A stretch of DNA of 12,278 bases from positions 1 to 12,278 of the forward strand of contig JAOZPK010000065.1 of assembly GCA_029932755.1 (NCBI GenBank), read 5' to 3'. The position numbers and the translations under genes are program-made. Within the stretch, counting starts at the first letter, position 1. The number at the start of each line of letters is the position of its first letter. This document shows, piece after piece, positions 1 to 7,611 of the stretch. Origin of the DNA: Candidatus Cloacimonadota bacterium. GTDB lineage: Bacteria; Cloacimonadota; Cloacimonadia; Cloacimonadales; TCS61. The notes below the pieces were generated by a model, which ran no database searches, was not told the DNA's origin, and saw nothing but the letters and a program-made list of their open reading frames with translations.

Positions 1-222
1 AAAAACACTCTATTTTGCAGAATACTTAAACTTTAATTAAGTCACACCCAAATTTATCGTTTAGAGATCATAGTAAGTTGCTCCCGTTTCGTTTAGATAA
101 AACGATTTTTCTTTTGGTGCTGAATGATGTCAAATATATTTTTTTGAATATGTTAGGTTGTATGTTTTCGTTATACACATTCAAAAAAATATATACTTTA
201 ATCTGACCCATTATTAAACAAA
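1..222. other. AT-rich non-coding left edge
   Basis: No reading frame here looks like a protein. The only long frame, on the minus strand, starts inside the permease relic and runs through the terminator and the inverted repeat, with a low-complexity product. Besides the large inverted repeat at 134-194 there is a small 6-bp hairpin at 89-105 (TCGTTT/AAACGA) followed by a T-rich run at 106-114 in the plus direction. This could be a weak terminator for a gene beyond the left edge, but the stem is short and AT-rich. Confidence 0.5.
134..194. repeat. 16-bp perfect AT-rich inverted repeat
   Basis: Positions 134-149 (ATATATTTTTTTGAAT) are the exact reverse complement of 179-194, with a 29-base loop. 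The arms contain a run of seven T or A, so either strand could form a long hairpin. It lies 29 bp beyond the minus-strand terminator at 223-247. It could be a back-up or bidirectional transcription terminator or a chance AT-rich fold. Nothing shows that it is mobile. Confidence 0.6.
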
Positions 223-247
223 AAAGGCAGGGGAAAATCCTGCCTTT
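223..247 (-). terminator. Rho-independent terminator of the deaminase operon
   Basis: A 9-bp perfect stem (AAAGGCAGG at 223-231 paired with CCTGCCTTT at 239-247), extendable by one G-U pair, encloses a short loop. On the minus strand it is followed by a T-rich run (the stem's TTT continuing into TTTG TTTAA). It starts 13 bases after the stop codon of the permease relic and about 116 bases after the deaminase stop. It is therefore the likely end of the cassette B transcript. The other direction also has TTTATC after the stem, so weak bidirectional activity is possible. Confidence 0.8.
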
Positions 248-260
248 ATCATTAATAATA

Positions 261-386
261 TTATTTCTTTTTTGGAACCGGAAGTACAATATTTGCAATA
301 ATTGCTGTAAGACCGCCGGTTGTTATTGGTGAACCAAATATTTTCTTGATCGAGAAATCATCATCACCAAAATCTTCTATGAATTT
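261..386 (-). pseudogene. C-terminal relic of an NCS2-type nucleobase permease
   Basis: The minus-strand frame from 386 to a TAA at 261-263 encodes 41 residues without any start codon. An in-frame TAG (387-389) lies immediately upstream. The translation contains FGSPITTGGLTAII followed by ANIVLP and ends in PVPKKK. This resembles the last membrane segment and basic tail of uracil/xanthine permeases of the nucleobase:cation symporter-2 family. Its first eight codons overlap the last codons of the deaminase in another frame. A terminator follows the stop at the spacing expected for a real gene end. I infer that a full permease gene once closed this operon and lost everything except its 3' end. 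A sequencing or assembly junction is the alternative. The family call rests on recognition of a short motif. Confidence 0.6.
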
Positions 387-837
387 CTAAGATGTCTTCG
401 GCTATTTCCGATATCGGTCCTTTCACTTTAATTTCTTTTTTACCACGTTCAAATATTTTTCTACAGGGAAGATCTAATGTAGGATTTTGCTTATTATTAC
501 CGGTTAAAATTAGAAGCTCTTTTTCGGAAATGCCGTAAACAATTTTTCCTACATTTCCCCAGTAGATAGCTCCGGAGCACATTGCACAGGGCTCAACAGA
601 AGTATATAGTGTACAATCCCATAAAAAATCTCTGCTATATAATTTTGATGCTTTTCTCATTAAAGCTGTTTCTGCATGACCTGTGCAATCGTTTTCCGTG
701 ATCTCGATGTTTTCCTGTTCGAGGATAACATTTCCATTTTTATCAACTAACAAAGCTCCAAAGGGTGTATTCCCGTGTTTTACAGCCTGTTCTGCCAACT
801 CGATGGTTCGTTTTAAATAGAACACATGATCTTTCAT
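364..837 (-). CDS. Zinc-dependent nucleobase/nucleoside deaminase (guanine deaminase-like)
   Basis: The 157-residue protein belongs to the cytidine/deoxycytidylate deaminase fold. His54-Ala-Glu56 supplies a zinc ligand and the proton-shuttling glutamate, and Pro83-Cys84-x2-Cys87 supplies the other two zinc ligands. The following GAIYW (89-93) and the tail with NPTLDLPCR (118-126) and a terminal HRRFW match the free-standing nucleoside/guanine deaminase group rather than the tRNA adenosine deaminase TadA. The length is normal for the family. It should act in the cytoplasm, converting an amino-purine or pyrimidine base to its keto form with release of ammonia; guanine to xanthine is the best guess, but the substrate cannot be read from sequence. 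It starts 9 bases after the upstream permease stop with no strong ribosome-binding site, which suggests translational coupling. As last intact gene of the importer operon it probably processes the imported compound. Confidence 0.9.
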   Translation of the reverse strand: MKDHVFYLKRTIELAEQAVKHGNTPFGALLVDKNGNVILEQENIEITENDCTGHAETALMRKASKLYSRDFLWDCTLYTSVEPCAMCSGAIYWGNVGKIVYGISEKELLILTGNNKQNPTLDLPCRKIFERGKKEIKVKGPISEIAEDILEIHRRFW

Positions 838-846
838 TATTAATGA

Positions 847-1773
847 TTATTCCCGAGATCCTCTATTAAATGGTTTTCCTAAAGCTACAGGACCAAGTTG
901 TTGTGATTTATATGATAAAGCTAATACAACAATAACCAGTAAATATGGAATGATCACAGCAATTTCGTAAGGAAAGTTTATGCCATAAACTTGTATTGAG
1001 CGCTGCATAGCGTGTGCCAGACTGAATAAAAGTGTTCCCCACATAATACCCACCGGTTTCCATCTTCCAAAATAAACCAGAGCAACTGCTATAAAACCTC
1101 TACCTGCCGTTATGTTATCAGCAAAAATATGAGTTTGCGCAATTGTGAGATATGCACCGGCAAGTCCTGCCATCATACTTCCTAAAATGATGCATTGGAA
1201 GCGAATTCTTTCGACTTTAATGCCAAGTGTATCTGCCGCCTGAGGGTTTGTGCCAACGGCTCTTACTTTCAGTCCCCAGGCAGTTTTATTTAAGACATAC
1301 CATGAAATTGGGACTAACATAAATGTAAGATAAACCAAGATATTATTATGAAAGAATATTTCTCCAATAATAGGAATTTTACCCAATAATGGGAAACTGA
1401 ATGATTTAATACCTTCAATGCTGGTAATCCCACCAACATAAACACGAAATAAAGTTCCGGAGAGTCCCCAGCCCAACATGAAAAGTCCAATTCCCGAGAT
1501 TCCCTGTTGAGCTTTAAATTTCACAGTTACAACAGCCATTAAAAGCCCCATGACCGCTCCGACAAGAATAGCTGCGAGCAAACCGAGAACCGGTGATCCC
1601 ACTGTGAGCACTACCAGAAATCCTACAAATGCCCCCATTAACATTATGCCTTCAACACCAAGATTGAAAACACCGGCACGCTGATTGAACATCTCTCCTA
1701 ATCCTGCCAGCAGTAGTGGTGCAGCTAACGGAATACCTGCTGATATTATTCCAATTATAAAATCAAGAATCAT
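847..1773 (-). CDS. BMP-family ABC importer permease, NupQ-type (cassette B)
   Basis: This 308-residue, very hydrophobic inner-membrane protein belongs to the BPD_transp_2 permease family (LivH/RbsC/NupQ relatives). The diagnostic loop FNLGVEG (36-42), followed by IMLMGAF, is the conserved signature of nucleoside/BMP-type permeases. Later LRAVGTNPxAA-like sequence (here KVRAVGTNPQAADTLGI) marks the cytoplasmic coupling region that contacts the ATPase. It would pair with the larger permease encoded just upstream to form the translocation pore. The ATG start is preceded by AGGAG six bases upstream and overlaps the upstream permease gene by 11 bases. The C-terminal LGKPFNRGSRE matches the tail of the cassette A counterpart. 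The protein looks intact, and the transported substrate is inferred only from family and the adjacent deaminase. Confidence 0.93.
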   Translation of the reverse strand: MILDFIIGIISAGIPLAAPLLLAGLGEMFNQRAGVFNLGVEGIMLMGAFVGFLVVLTVGSPVLGLLAAILVGAVMGLLMAVVTVKFKAQQGISGIGLFMLGWGLSGTLFRVYVGGITSIEGIKSFSFPLLGKIPIIGEIFFHNNILVYLTFMLVPISWYVLNKTAWGLKVRAVGTNPQAADTLGIKVERIRFQCIILGSMMAGLAGAYLTIAQTHIFADNITAGRGFIAVALVYFGRWKPVGIMWGTLLFSLAHAMQRSIQVYGINFPYEIAVIIPYLLVIVVLALSYKSQQLGPVALGKPFNRGSRE

Positions 1774-2869
1774 CTTTATCTCCTGGTTTCATTAATTTCA
1801 ATTTGGTCATGATCTTTTCTTTAATAGCAATATTTGAGAAAAATATCTGACTGGATACAATTGCCAAAATTATGAGTCCTTGAATTGCCAGAATAATGGA
1901 AGCAGGTACAGTAACGGATCTCTGCATCATATCCGCACCGACAATGAGTAATCCGAAAACCGCAGAAGCCGGAATTATTCCAAGTGGATGAAGTCCTCCA
2001 AATAAGGCTACAACAATTCCACTAAAACCATAACCGGCAGAGATCGATTCAAGTCCTCTATGATGAACTCCACAAACTTCAATTGCACCTGCCATTCCGG
2101 CAAATCCACCGGAAAGAAGCATAGCCAAAACAAGATAATTCTTTACATTAACACCAATATATTTTGCAGCTTTTGCTTCTGCTCCGGCAGCTCGTAATTT
2201 ATAACCGATCGTAGTTTTCCAAAGGAAAATATAAACACAAATTGCTAAGATAACTGCAATGATTATACCGGCATGCAATCTGCTTGCCGGCACTATCCTG
2301 ACTAACCAGGCATTTTTACTAATTAATGCTGTTTGAGGAACCCCCGTCCCGTAAGATACTTCTTTAGGGTCGATCATTGGTCCCCGAATGAGAAACATAT
2401 AAACCTGAAAAGCAATATAATTCAACATGATTGTACTCAAAATTTCATTTACAGAGAGATAGGCTTTCATCCAACCGGCAATTCCACCCCAAATTGCACC
2501 TCCAATAAAACTGGCAATGAATATAAATGGTAAAAGAATATATGTAGGAAGATCAGGAAATGAAAGTGCTATAAAAGTTCCAAAAATTGCTCCAATCAGA
2601 ATCTGACCTTCGCCACCAATGTTTATAATTCCGCTTCTGAATGCAATAGCTATTCCTAATCCAACCAGCATTAAAGGTGCAGCTCGAACAAGTATTTCAG
2701 TTAAGCCAAATTTTCCACTTAAGGGTTCTGTAAACATTATATAGTAGGCTTTAAGAGGATTTGTTTTGGCTATGAGAAGTAATATCGCCCCAACAAAAAG
2801 TGCTGAGAAAATTGCAATAGCAATGATCAATAGTCGATAAATAGTTTCATTATATAACTTTTTCTTCAT
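1763..2869 (-). CDS. BMP-family ABC importer permease, NupP-type (cassette B)
   Basis: This 368-residue membrane protein has an initial hydrophobic segment at about 12-34 and the family signature INIGGEGQILIGA (82-94). It is the larger of the two permeases that BMP/Nup importers use as a heterodimer. A coupling segment reading YKLRAAGAEAKAAKYIGVNV lies in the second half and matches the equivalent region in the cassette A copy. The start codon lies inside the last codons of the ATPase gene (20-base overlap), with AGGA a few bases upstream, so expression should be coupled to the ATPase. Length and membrane pattern are usual for the family and there is no sign of damage. The likely role is passage of nucleosides or nucleobases across the inner membrane. 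Confidence 0.93.
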   Translation of the reverse strand: MKKKLYNETIYRLLIIAIAIFSALFVGAILLLIAKTNPLKAYYIMFTEPLSGKFGLTEILVRAAPLMLVGLGIAIAFRSGIINIGGEGQILIGAIFGTFIALSFPDLPTYILLPFIFIASFIGGAIWGGIAGWMKAYLSVNEILSTIMLNYIAFQVYMFLIRGPMIDPKEVSYGTGVPQTALISKNAWLVRIVPASRLHAGIIIAVILAICVYIFLWKTTIGYKLRAAGAEAKAAKYIGVNVKNYLVLAMLLSGGFAGMAGAIEVCGVHHRGLESISAGYGFSGIVVALFGGLHPLGIIPASAVFGLLIVGADMMQRSVTVPASIILAIQGLIILAIVSSQIFFSNIAIKEKIMTKLKLMKPGDKDDS

Positions 2870-4382
2870 CTTTAATTCCTGCCATTAGTAGTCCTAATTT
2901 TGATTTTGTAGCAATATCGCGGTTTAAGATATCAAGGATTTTACCTTCATAAATAACAGCAATTCTATCACAGATATCCAATAGCTCATCCAGTTCTTCC
3001 GAAATGAGTAAAATACCGACATTTTCTTTTCGTGCTTCTAATAATTGCTCATGAACATATTCTGCTGCACCGATATCTAATCCTCTAATTGGATATGAAG
3101 CTATGAGCATTTTTGGTTTTCGGGATAGTTCTCGTGCCAGAATAACCTTTTGCACATTTCCACCTGATAGGCTGGCACAGGAAGTTTTATTATCCGGGCA
3201 TTTAATATCGAAATTCTTAATTAATTCTAATGAATAATCCTCGATAATTTTATTTTGTAAAAATAATTTTTTTGATAAAGGAGTTTTGTTATAATCTTTC
3301 ATAATAATGTTTTCTTTTACAGAGAAAGATGGTATCGTCCCTTCGTGTATTCTGTCTTCAGGAATATAGCCTATCCCTCTATTAATAATTTTTTGAGGAG
3401 ACTTATTTGTGATCTCTTCGTTATGTAATAAAATTTTTCCGCTCTCGATATGAGCAATTCCATTTATTACATCTGCTAACTCTTTTTGACCGTTGCCGGA
3501 AACTCCTGCAATTCCAACTATTTCTCCTTTATTCACAGTTAGAGAAAAACCATCTAATGCCATTGTTCCCTTGTTGCCTTTAGCGAAGACATTTTTAATT
3601 TCTAAAATTGGTGTTGTTGCTTTAGATTTCCCTTTTAGGGTGGGCATTGAAATTTCCCGACCAGCCATTTTTTCAGCAAGAGCAGCTACTGAATGTTCTT
3701 GTGTTTTGCCTTCATAAACAAGAGAACCGTTTCTAAGTACACAAACCCGGCTACTAACAGCTTTCACCTCATTAAGTTTATGACTTATGAATATGATCGA
3801 TCGATCATTCTCTGCCATCTTTTTTAGCAGTACTATAAGCTCATCGGTTTCTTGCGGAGTAAGTGCTGCAGTAGGTTCATCCAATATGAGGAGGTTTGCA
3901 CCCAAACATAGAACTTTAATAAGTTCAACACGTTGTTGTTCACCTACACTCAATTGCCAAATATACGCATCCGGATTTACAGAGAGTCCATATAATTTTG
4001 ATACTTCAAGTATTTTGTTTCTAACCTCACCTAAGTTTAATTTGAAAATTCTTTTGCCTAAAAGACCTAATGCTACGTTTTCTACAACAGTGAGATTTGG
4101 AACTAACATAAAATGTTGATGAACCATTCCAATACCGTATTTAAAGGCTATGCTTGGGGAATTGATGATTACTTGTTTATCATTGATAAAAATTTCACCG
4201 TGTTCAGGTTGATAAAGTCCGAATAGGACATTCATTAAAGTTGTTTTTCCAGCACCGTTTTCACCAAGTAAAGCTAGAATTTCCCCTGATTTTAGATGAA
4301 TATCTATATTATTACAAGCAAGAACACCAGGGAATTTCTTTGTGATCTTCCGCATCTCTAATTTTCTGATAATTTCTGACAT
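2850..4382 (-). CDS. BMP-family ABC importer ATPase with two nucleotide-binding domains (cassette B)
   Basis: This 510-residue cytoplasmic protein has two fused ABC domains, as in RbsA/NupO. The first is canonical: Walker A GENGAGKT (40-47), Q-loop Gln89, signature LSVGEQQR (144-151), Walker B LLILDEP (164-170) and switch His201. The second, from about 258, is degenerate in the manner usual for the family. It has GVSGNGQKE (293-301) instead of a Walker A lysine motif, an intact LSGGNVQK signature (405-412), a Walker B region ending YPIRGLD without catalytic glutamate, and Glu462 in place of the switch histidine. One composite ATP site is therefore probably active. The gene starts with ATG after AAGGA, 115 bases downstream of the binding-protein gene, from which it is separated by a hairpin. 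It overlaps the next permease gene by 20 bases. Confidence 0.95.
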   Translation of the reverse strand: MSEIIRKLEMRKITKKFPGVLACNNIDIHLKSGEILALLGENGAGKTTLMNVLFGLYQPEHGEIFINDKQVIINSPSIAFKYGIGMVHQHFMLVPNLTVVENVALGLLGKRIFKLNLGEVRNKILEVSKLYGLSVNPDAYIWQLSVGEQQRVELIKVLCLGANLLILDEPTAALTPQETDELIVLLKKMAENDRSIIFISHKLNEVKAVSSRVCVLRNGSLVYEGKTQEHSVAALAEKMAGREISMPTLKGKSKATTPILEIKNVFAKGNKGTMALDGFSLTVNKGEIVGIAGVSGNGQKELADVINGIAHIESGKILLHNEEITNKSPQKIINRGIGYIPEDRIHEGTIPSFSVKENIIMKDYNKTPLSKKLFLQNKIIEDYSLELIKNFDIKCPDNKTSCASLSGGNVQKVILARELSRKPKMLIASYPIRGLDIGAAEYVHEQLLEARKENVGILLISEELDELLDICDRIAVIYEGKILDILNRDIATKSKLGLLMAGIKDEEKVI

Positions 4383-4437
4383 AGTTATTCCTTAAAATAT
4401 TGAGAGAAATTAATATTCCGGGTTTATGAAAAACTCA

Positions 4438-4465
4438 AGTTAAGCTAACAGTTGTTAACTTAACT
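4438..4465 (-). terminator. Intercistronic hairpin between binding protein and ATPase (cassette B)
   Basis: Arms 4438-4449 and 4454-4465 form a 12-bp stem with a 4-base loop. The single mismatch on the plus strand becomes a U-G pair in minus-strand RNA, so the fold is complete only in the transcribed direction. The sequence then reads TGAGTTTTTC, a modest T-run. A 10-bp direct repeat (AACTCAAGTT, 4432-4441 and 4462-4471) brackets it. It lies 32 bases after the binding-protein stop. I infer a leaky terminator or 3'-stabilising fold. The stem is AT-rich, so termination would be weak. Confidence 0.5.
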
Positions 4466-4497
4466 CAAGTTTAATATGATTTAAAGGTAAGTTGATC

Positions 4498-5499
4498 TTA
4501 TTTCAATCCTACCTTGATCTCTCCACTAATAATTTTTGCTTCTGCTTCACTAATAACTTGATTCATTTCCGGAGTTAATTCAGCTGCTAATTTCGGATTG
4601 TAAATTATTTCAAGGAAGTCGTTTTCAAGTGTAAGTTCAAGATGTTTTCCACCCACAATACCTTTTTGACGATAAGCAATAATGCTTTCTATCACATCAT
4701 CAAATTTGTAAGATTGAGAGGCAAGTACGGTTTGTGGAGCTATGGAACTTTGATCCATATCTGATGATAACCAAAGTACGCCTTCAAATTCAGAAGCAAC
4801 TCTTATTGCTCCAACGCATTGCTGAGCTGATCCACTAAGAACGTCTGCTCCGGCTTTAATATGTGTACGTGCAATTTCACCTGCAGCAACAAGATCACCA
4901 AAACTTCCGGTATAAGCAACTCTTACAGCAGCTTCGGGATTAACAGCTTTTACACCTTTTTCAAATCCAATATTATATTTGATCGCATCGCCAGCTTTAA
5001 CTGGACCTACGATTCCAACAATATTGGTTTTTGTTTTTAACCCAGCCATAACCCCAAGTAGATAAGCACCTTGCTGAGCTTGAGGATCATAGGCAAAAAT
5101 ATTTGGATGGTTAGTTGCAAAACCAGTACCATAGGCAAAAGATGTTTTTGGAAAATCCGGTGCAATTTCATCGAGTACACTTTGATACTGTGCACCGTGA
5201 GCAATTACAATGTCAAAGCCCTGACTTGCATATTGTCTGATAGCACTACCAGCATCAACAGCATTCCAAAGGCGCTCACTAACTTCAATTTCAATTTTGT
5301 CTTCACCGTATTTTTTTTGAACGGCCTTAATTCCTTCATACATAACCTGGCTCCAAGCCATATCGTCAATGGTGCTTGGAATGATCAATGCGATCTTAAC
5401 TTTCTCAGTAATTTTTAATTCACTTTCTTGGGCGTATGATATTACGCTAAATAGAAGAAAAATTACCATAAAAACAGACACTACTCTAATACTTCTCAT
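4498..5499 (-). CDS. BMP-family substrate-binding protein, soluble periplasmic (cassette B)
   Basis: This 333-residue extracytoplasmic receptor belongs to the BMP/PnrA family. Residues 1-23 form a classical Sec signal peptide (RSIR basic start, hydrophobic core, cleavage expected after SYA at Ala23). There is no lipobox cysteine, so the mature protein should be free in a periplasm. The mature part starts with VKIALIIPSTIDDMAWSQ (34-51), the first strand and ligand loop of the two-lobed fold, and continues with YEGIKAV, an AYDPQAQQGAYLLGVMAGL helix and GIVGPV typical of the family. The ligand is probably a nucleoside or purine-type base. The ATG is preceded by AAGGAG at good spacing. It is the first gene of cassette B, downstream of a palindrome-rich gap, and is very unlike the cassette A receptor. 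Confidence 0.9.
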   Translation of the reverse strand: MRSIRVVSVFMVIFLLFSVISYAQESELKITEKVKIALIIPSTIDDMAWSQVMYEGIKAVQKKYGEDKIEIEVSERLWNAVDAGSAIRQYASQGFDIVIAHGAQYQSVLDEIAPDFPKTSFAYGTGFATNHPNIFAYDPQAQQGAYLLGVMAGLKTKTNIVGIVGPVKAGDAIKYNIGFEKGVKAVNPEAAVRVAYTGSFGDLVAAGEIARTHIKAGADVLSGSAQQCVGAIRVASEFEGVLWLSSDMDQSSIAPQTVLASQSYKFDDVIESIIAYRQKGIVGGKHLELTLENDFLEIIYNPKLAAELTPEMNQVISEAEAKIISGEIKVGLK

Positions 5500-5629
5500 A
5501 AAATTCTCCTTGGGTTAAAAAAAATAAAGCCTTCTTATACGATAGAAAGTACCTGGTACTTCCGACAAACAATATCGGAATAAACCTTAAACCGGTTTAG
5601 AAATTTGAAAATCTATATATTTATTAAGA
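5500..5629 (-). promoter_or_regulatory. Putative promoter/operator region of cassette B with three palindromes
   Basis: Three inverted repeats are packed into 53 bases: AAGTACC-T-GGTACTT (5547-5561), TTCCGA/TCGGAA with a 9-base loop (5560-5565 and 5575-5580), and TAAACCGGTTTA (5588-5599). On the minus strand a possible sigma70-type pair is TTGTCG (5563-5568) and TATCGT (5539-5544) with an 18-base spacer, each matching consensus at four of six bases. The AAGTACC palindrome would lie between -35 and -10, where repressors often bind. There is no clear terminator for cassette A here, so read-through from cassette A into cassette B is also possible. The palindromes are plain in the sequence; the promoter assignment is weak. 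Confidence 0.35.
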
Positions 5630-6553
5630 TCATCCTCTACTTTCTCTGAAGTAAGGTTCTCCCAGAGCTTTTGGTAAATTAGATCTCTTTCCCTTTATTG
5701 AAATAAATAATAAGAATAATATTGTGAAAACATATGGAATACTCTTAAGTAGAATAATTGGGAATGGGATATTGAATTTTTGAAGGTTGAGCCCGAGTTG
5801 AGTTAAACCTCCAAAAAGGTAAGCTCCACCATAAGCGATAAGTGGATTCCAATTTGCAAAGATCACCAAAGCTATAGTTATCCAACCCTTACCGGCTGTC
5901 ATGCCTTCTACCCATAATCTAGAATAAGCAACTGAGAGATAAGCACCACTGATCCCGATGAAAATACCACCAACGATAGTAGCAATATAACGGATTTTGA
6001 TCACTTTAATTCCCATGATCTCGCTGGAAAGAGGTTCTTCTCCGCTGCTTCGTAAGGCGAGTCCCCACTTTGTCCTATTAAAAACAAACCAGATAATAAC
6101 TGGCAGAATAAAAGCACAATAAACCAAAATATTATGATTGAATAATACTTCTCCCAATATCGGGATTTTGTTCAAAAGAGGTATTGGAATAACCTCAAAA
6201 GATGCTTTTAAAGTTTTACCTACCATACTTACACCAAAAAATGCACTTGCTCCAGTTCCAAACATTGTGAGAGCAAGCCCTGAAACCACCTGATTTGCCT
6301 GTAATGTAATTGTCATGAAGGCATGGATCAAGCCCATTAAACCACCAATAACGGCAGCTCCTACAATTGCTAAAATTAAGCTTTCTGTTGTATAAGCCAG
6401 GTAGAAACCAAAGAATGCGCCCATCAACATTATACCTTCAACGCCCAAGTTGAGGATTCCTGAACGTTCTGTTATTATTTCACCAATTGTTGCATAAAGT
6501 ATTATTGTCCCGCTGGCTATTGCTGCATAGAGAATCGTAATAATATCAGTCAT
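5630..6553 (-). CDS. BMP-family ABC importer permease, NupQ-type (cassette A)
   Basis: This 307-residue polytopic membrane protein is a paralogue of the 308-residue permease of cassette B. The signature LNLGVEGIMLMGAFFGF (34-50) is nearly identical to the cassette B copy, the segment LALRSSGEEPLSSEIMGI provides the ATPase-coupling loop, and the C-terminus LGEPYFRESRG aligns with LGKPFNRGSRE. Elsewhere the two have drifted considerably, so the duplication is old. Start and preceding stop share one base (TAATG at 6551-6555), with GGGGG just upstream as ribosome-binding site, which indicates tight translational coupling. It should form the pore with the permease encoded upstream and is the last gene of cassette A. 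Confidence 0.93.
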   Translation of the reverse strand: MTDIITILYAAIASGTIILYATIGEIITERSGILNLGVEGIMLMGAFFGFYLAYTTESLILAIVGAAVIGGLMGLIHAFMTITLQANQVVSGLALTMFGTGASAFFGVSMVGKTLKASFEVIPIPLLNKIPILGEVLFNHNILVYCAFILPVIIWFVFNRTKWGLALRSSGEEPLSSEIMGIKVIKIRYIATIVGGIFIGISGAYLSVAYSRLWVEGMTAGKGWITIALVIFANWNPLIAYGGAYLFGGLTQLGLNLQKFNIPFPIILLKSIPYVFTILFLLFISIKGKRSNLPKALGEPYFRESRG

Positions 6554-7611
6554 TATTTCCCCCTGATGAGTTTGACATTGTAATTTTTGAAGAGTTCGCT
6601 TCCCAGAATTGCGAATAGAATTAAAGCCTGCATAACCACTCCAACAGCAGCCGGTAATCGCATGGCAATTTGTAATGAATCTGCCCCCTTCAAGAGTATA
6701 CTAAGGAAAATGGCAAAGATGACAATAATAAATGGATTGGTTCTTGCCAGCCAGGCAACGATGATTCCTGTATAACCATAACCGGTAGATATGTGTTGAT
6801 GAAGTTTATATTCGATCCCACAAATCTGACTAACACCAGCCAGTCCAGCTAAAGCGCCACTCATAAGGAAAACCATAAACATCATTTTTTTTATATTGAT
6901 ACCAGCATATTTTGCAGCTTTCAAGCTGGATCCTGTTAAACGCATTTTATAACCCGTTTTTGTATGATAAATAAGAATATACAATAGAACAACTAACACT
7001 AAAGCAAGGATCAACCCAGCATGAACTCGACCAAATCCAATTCTGCTGAATCTGGCTTCTACAGGAAATTCCGGTGTGTATGGAAAATTATCTTTTCCTT
7101 TCCAGGGACCAAACAGGAAATAATCTGCAATATTTATTGCCACATAATTAAGTAATAAAGTAGATATCACTTCATTCATTTTAAACTTGATCTTTAAGAG
7201 TGCCGGTATTGCAGCCCATAATGCACCACCAATGGCACCAAGAGCAACGAGAACAGTTAACTCCAATGGTTTTGGAAGAACCGGACCGTAGATAATAAAT
7301 GCGGTTGCCAGAGTTGCTCCAAAGAAAAGCTGTCCTTCTGCACCAATATTCCATAACTTACTATTCAGAGCAATTGCTACCGACAATCCAGTGAAGATAA
7401 GTGGAATAGCTTTTACAATTGTTTCAGAAATACCATAAGGAGAACCAAGGGCAGATGTTATTACCTTCCATAATGCAACAAATGGATTTACGCCATTTAA
7501 GGCGATGAAAATACCGGAAAGAACAAAGGCAATTCCAATGGCAGAAAGCGTGATAATGAGTTCTTCTCTTTTTGATACTCTCTCTTTTTGTTCCAGTTTT
7601 ATCTTAAACAT
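6553..7611 (-). CDS. BMP-family ABC importer permease, NupP-type (cassette A)
   Basis: This 352-residue inner-membrane protein has an initial hydrophobic span at about 17-38 and the family motif WNIGAEGQLFFGA (87-99), which corresponds to INIGGEGQILIGA of cassette B. A coupling loop reading YKMRLTGSSLKAAKYAGINI in the second half aligns with its cassette B paralogue. The ATG lies within the final codons of the ATPase gene (8-base overlap) with GGAG seven bases upstream, so it is translated from the same message. The protein appears complete. The role is the larger half of a heterodimeric permease for nucleosides or related compounds; the specificity is set mainly by the binding protein and is unknown. 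Confidence 0.93.
   Translation of the reverse strand: MFKIKLEQKERVSKREELIITLSAIGIAFVLSGIFIALNGVNPFVALWKVITSALGSPYGISETIVKAIPLIFTGLSVAIALNSKLWNIGAEGQLFFGATLATAFIIYGPVLPKPLELTVLVALGAIGGALWAAIPALLKIKFKMNEVISTLLLNYVAINIADYFLFGPWKGKDNFPYTPEFPVEARFSRIGFGRVHAGLILALVLVVLLYILIYHTKTGYKMRLTGSSLKAAKYAGINIKKMMFMVFLMSGALAGLAGVSQICGIEYKLHQHISTGYGYTGIIVAWLARTNPFIIVIFAIFLSILLKGADSLQIAMRLPAAVGVVMQALILFAILGSELFKNYNVKLIRGK

Noticed and set aside
68..298. A 76-residue minus-strand open frame at the left edge
   Set aside because: It starts inside the permease relic in another frame and runs through the terminator and the AT-rich inverted repeat; the composition is low-complexity and no ribosome-binding site is evident.
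364..837. Identification of the deaminase as TadA (tRNA adenosine deaminase)
   Set aside because: The HAE and PCxxC motifs are shared, but the GAIYW segment and the NPTLDLPCR to HRRFW tail match the free nucleobase/nucleoside deaminases; the operon context also favours a small-molecule substrate.
2850..4382. Decay of the cassette B ATPase because its second domain lacks a Walker A lysine, a catalytic glutamate and the switch histidine
   Set aside because: A degenerate second nucleotide-binding domain is normal in double-domain ATPases of the ribose/nucleoside importer class, and the gene is full length.
5500..5629. Purine riboswitch ahead of cassette B
   Set aside because: A TATAA element is present, but the conserved core and loop sequences of purine aptamers are missing on the minus strand, and the palindromes do not form the three-way junction.
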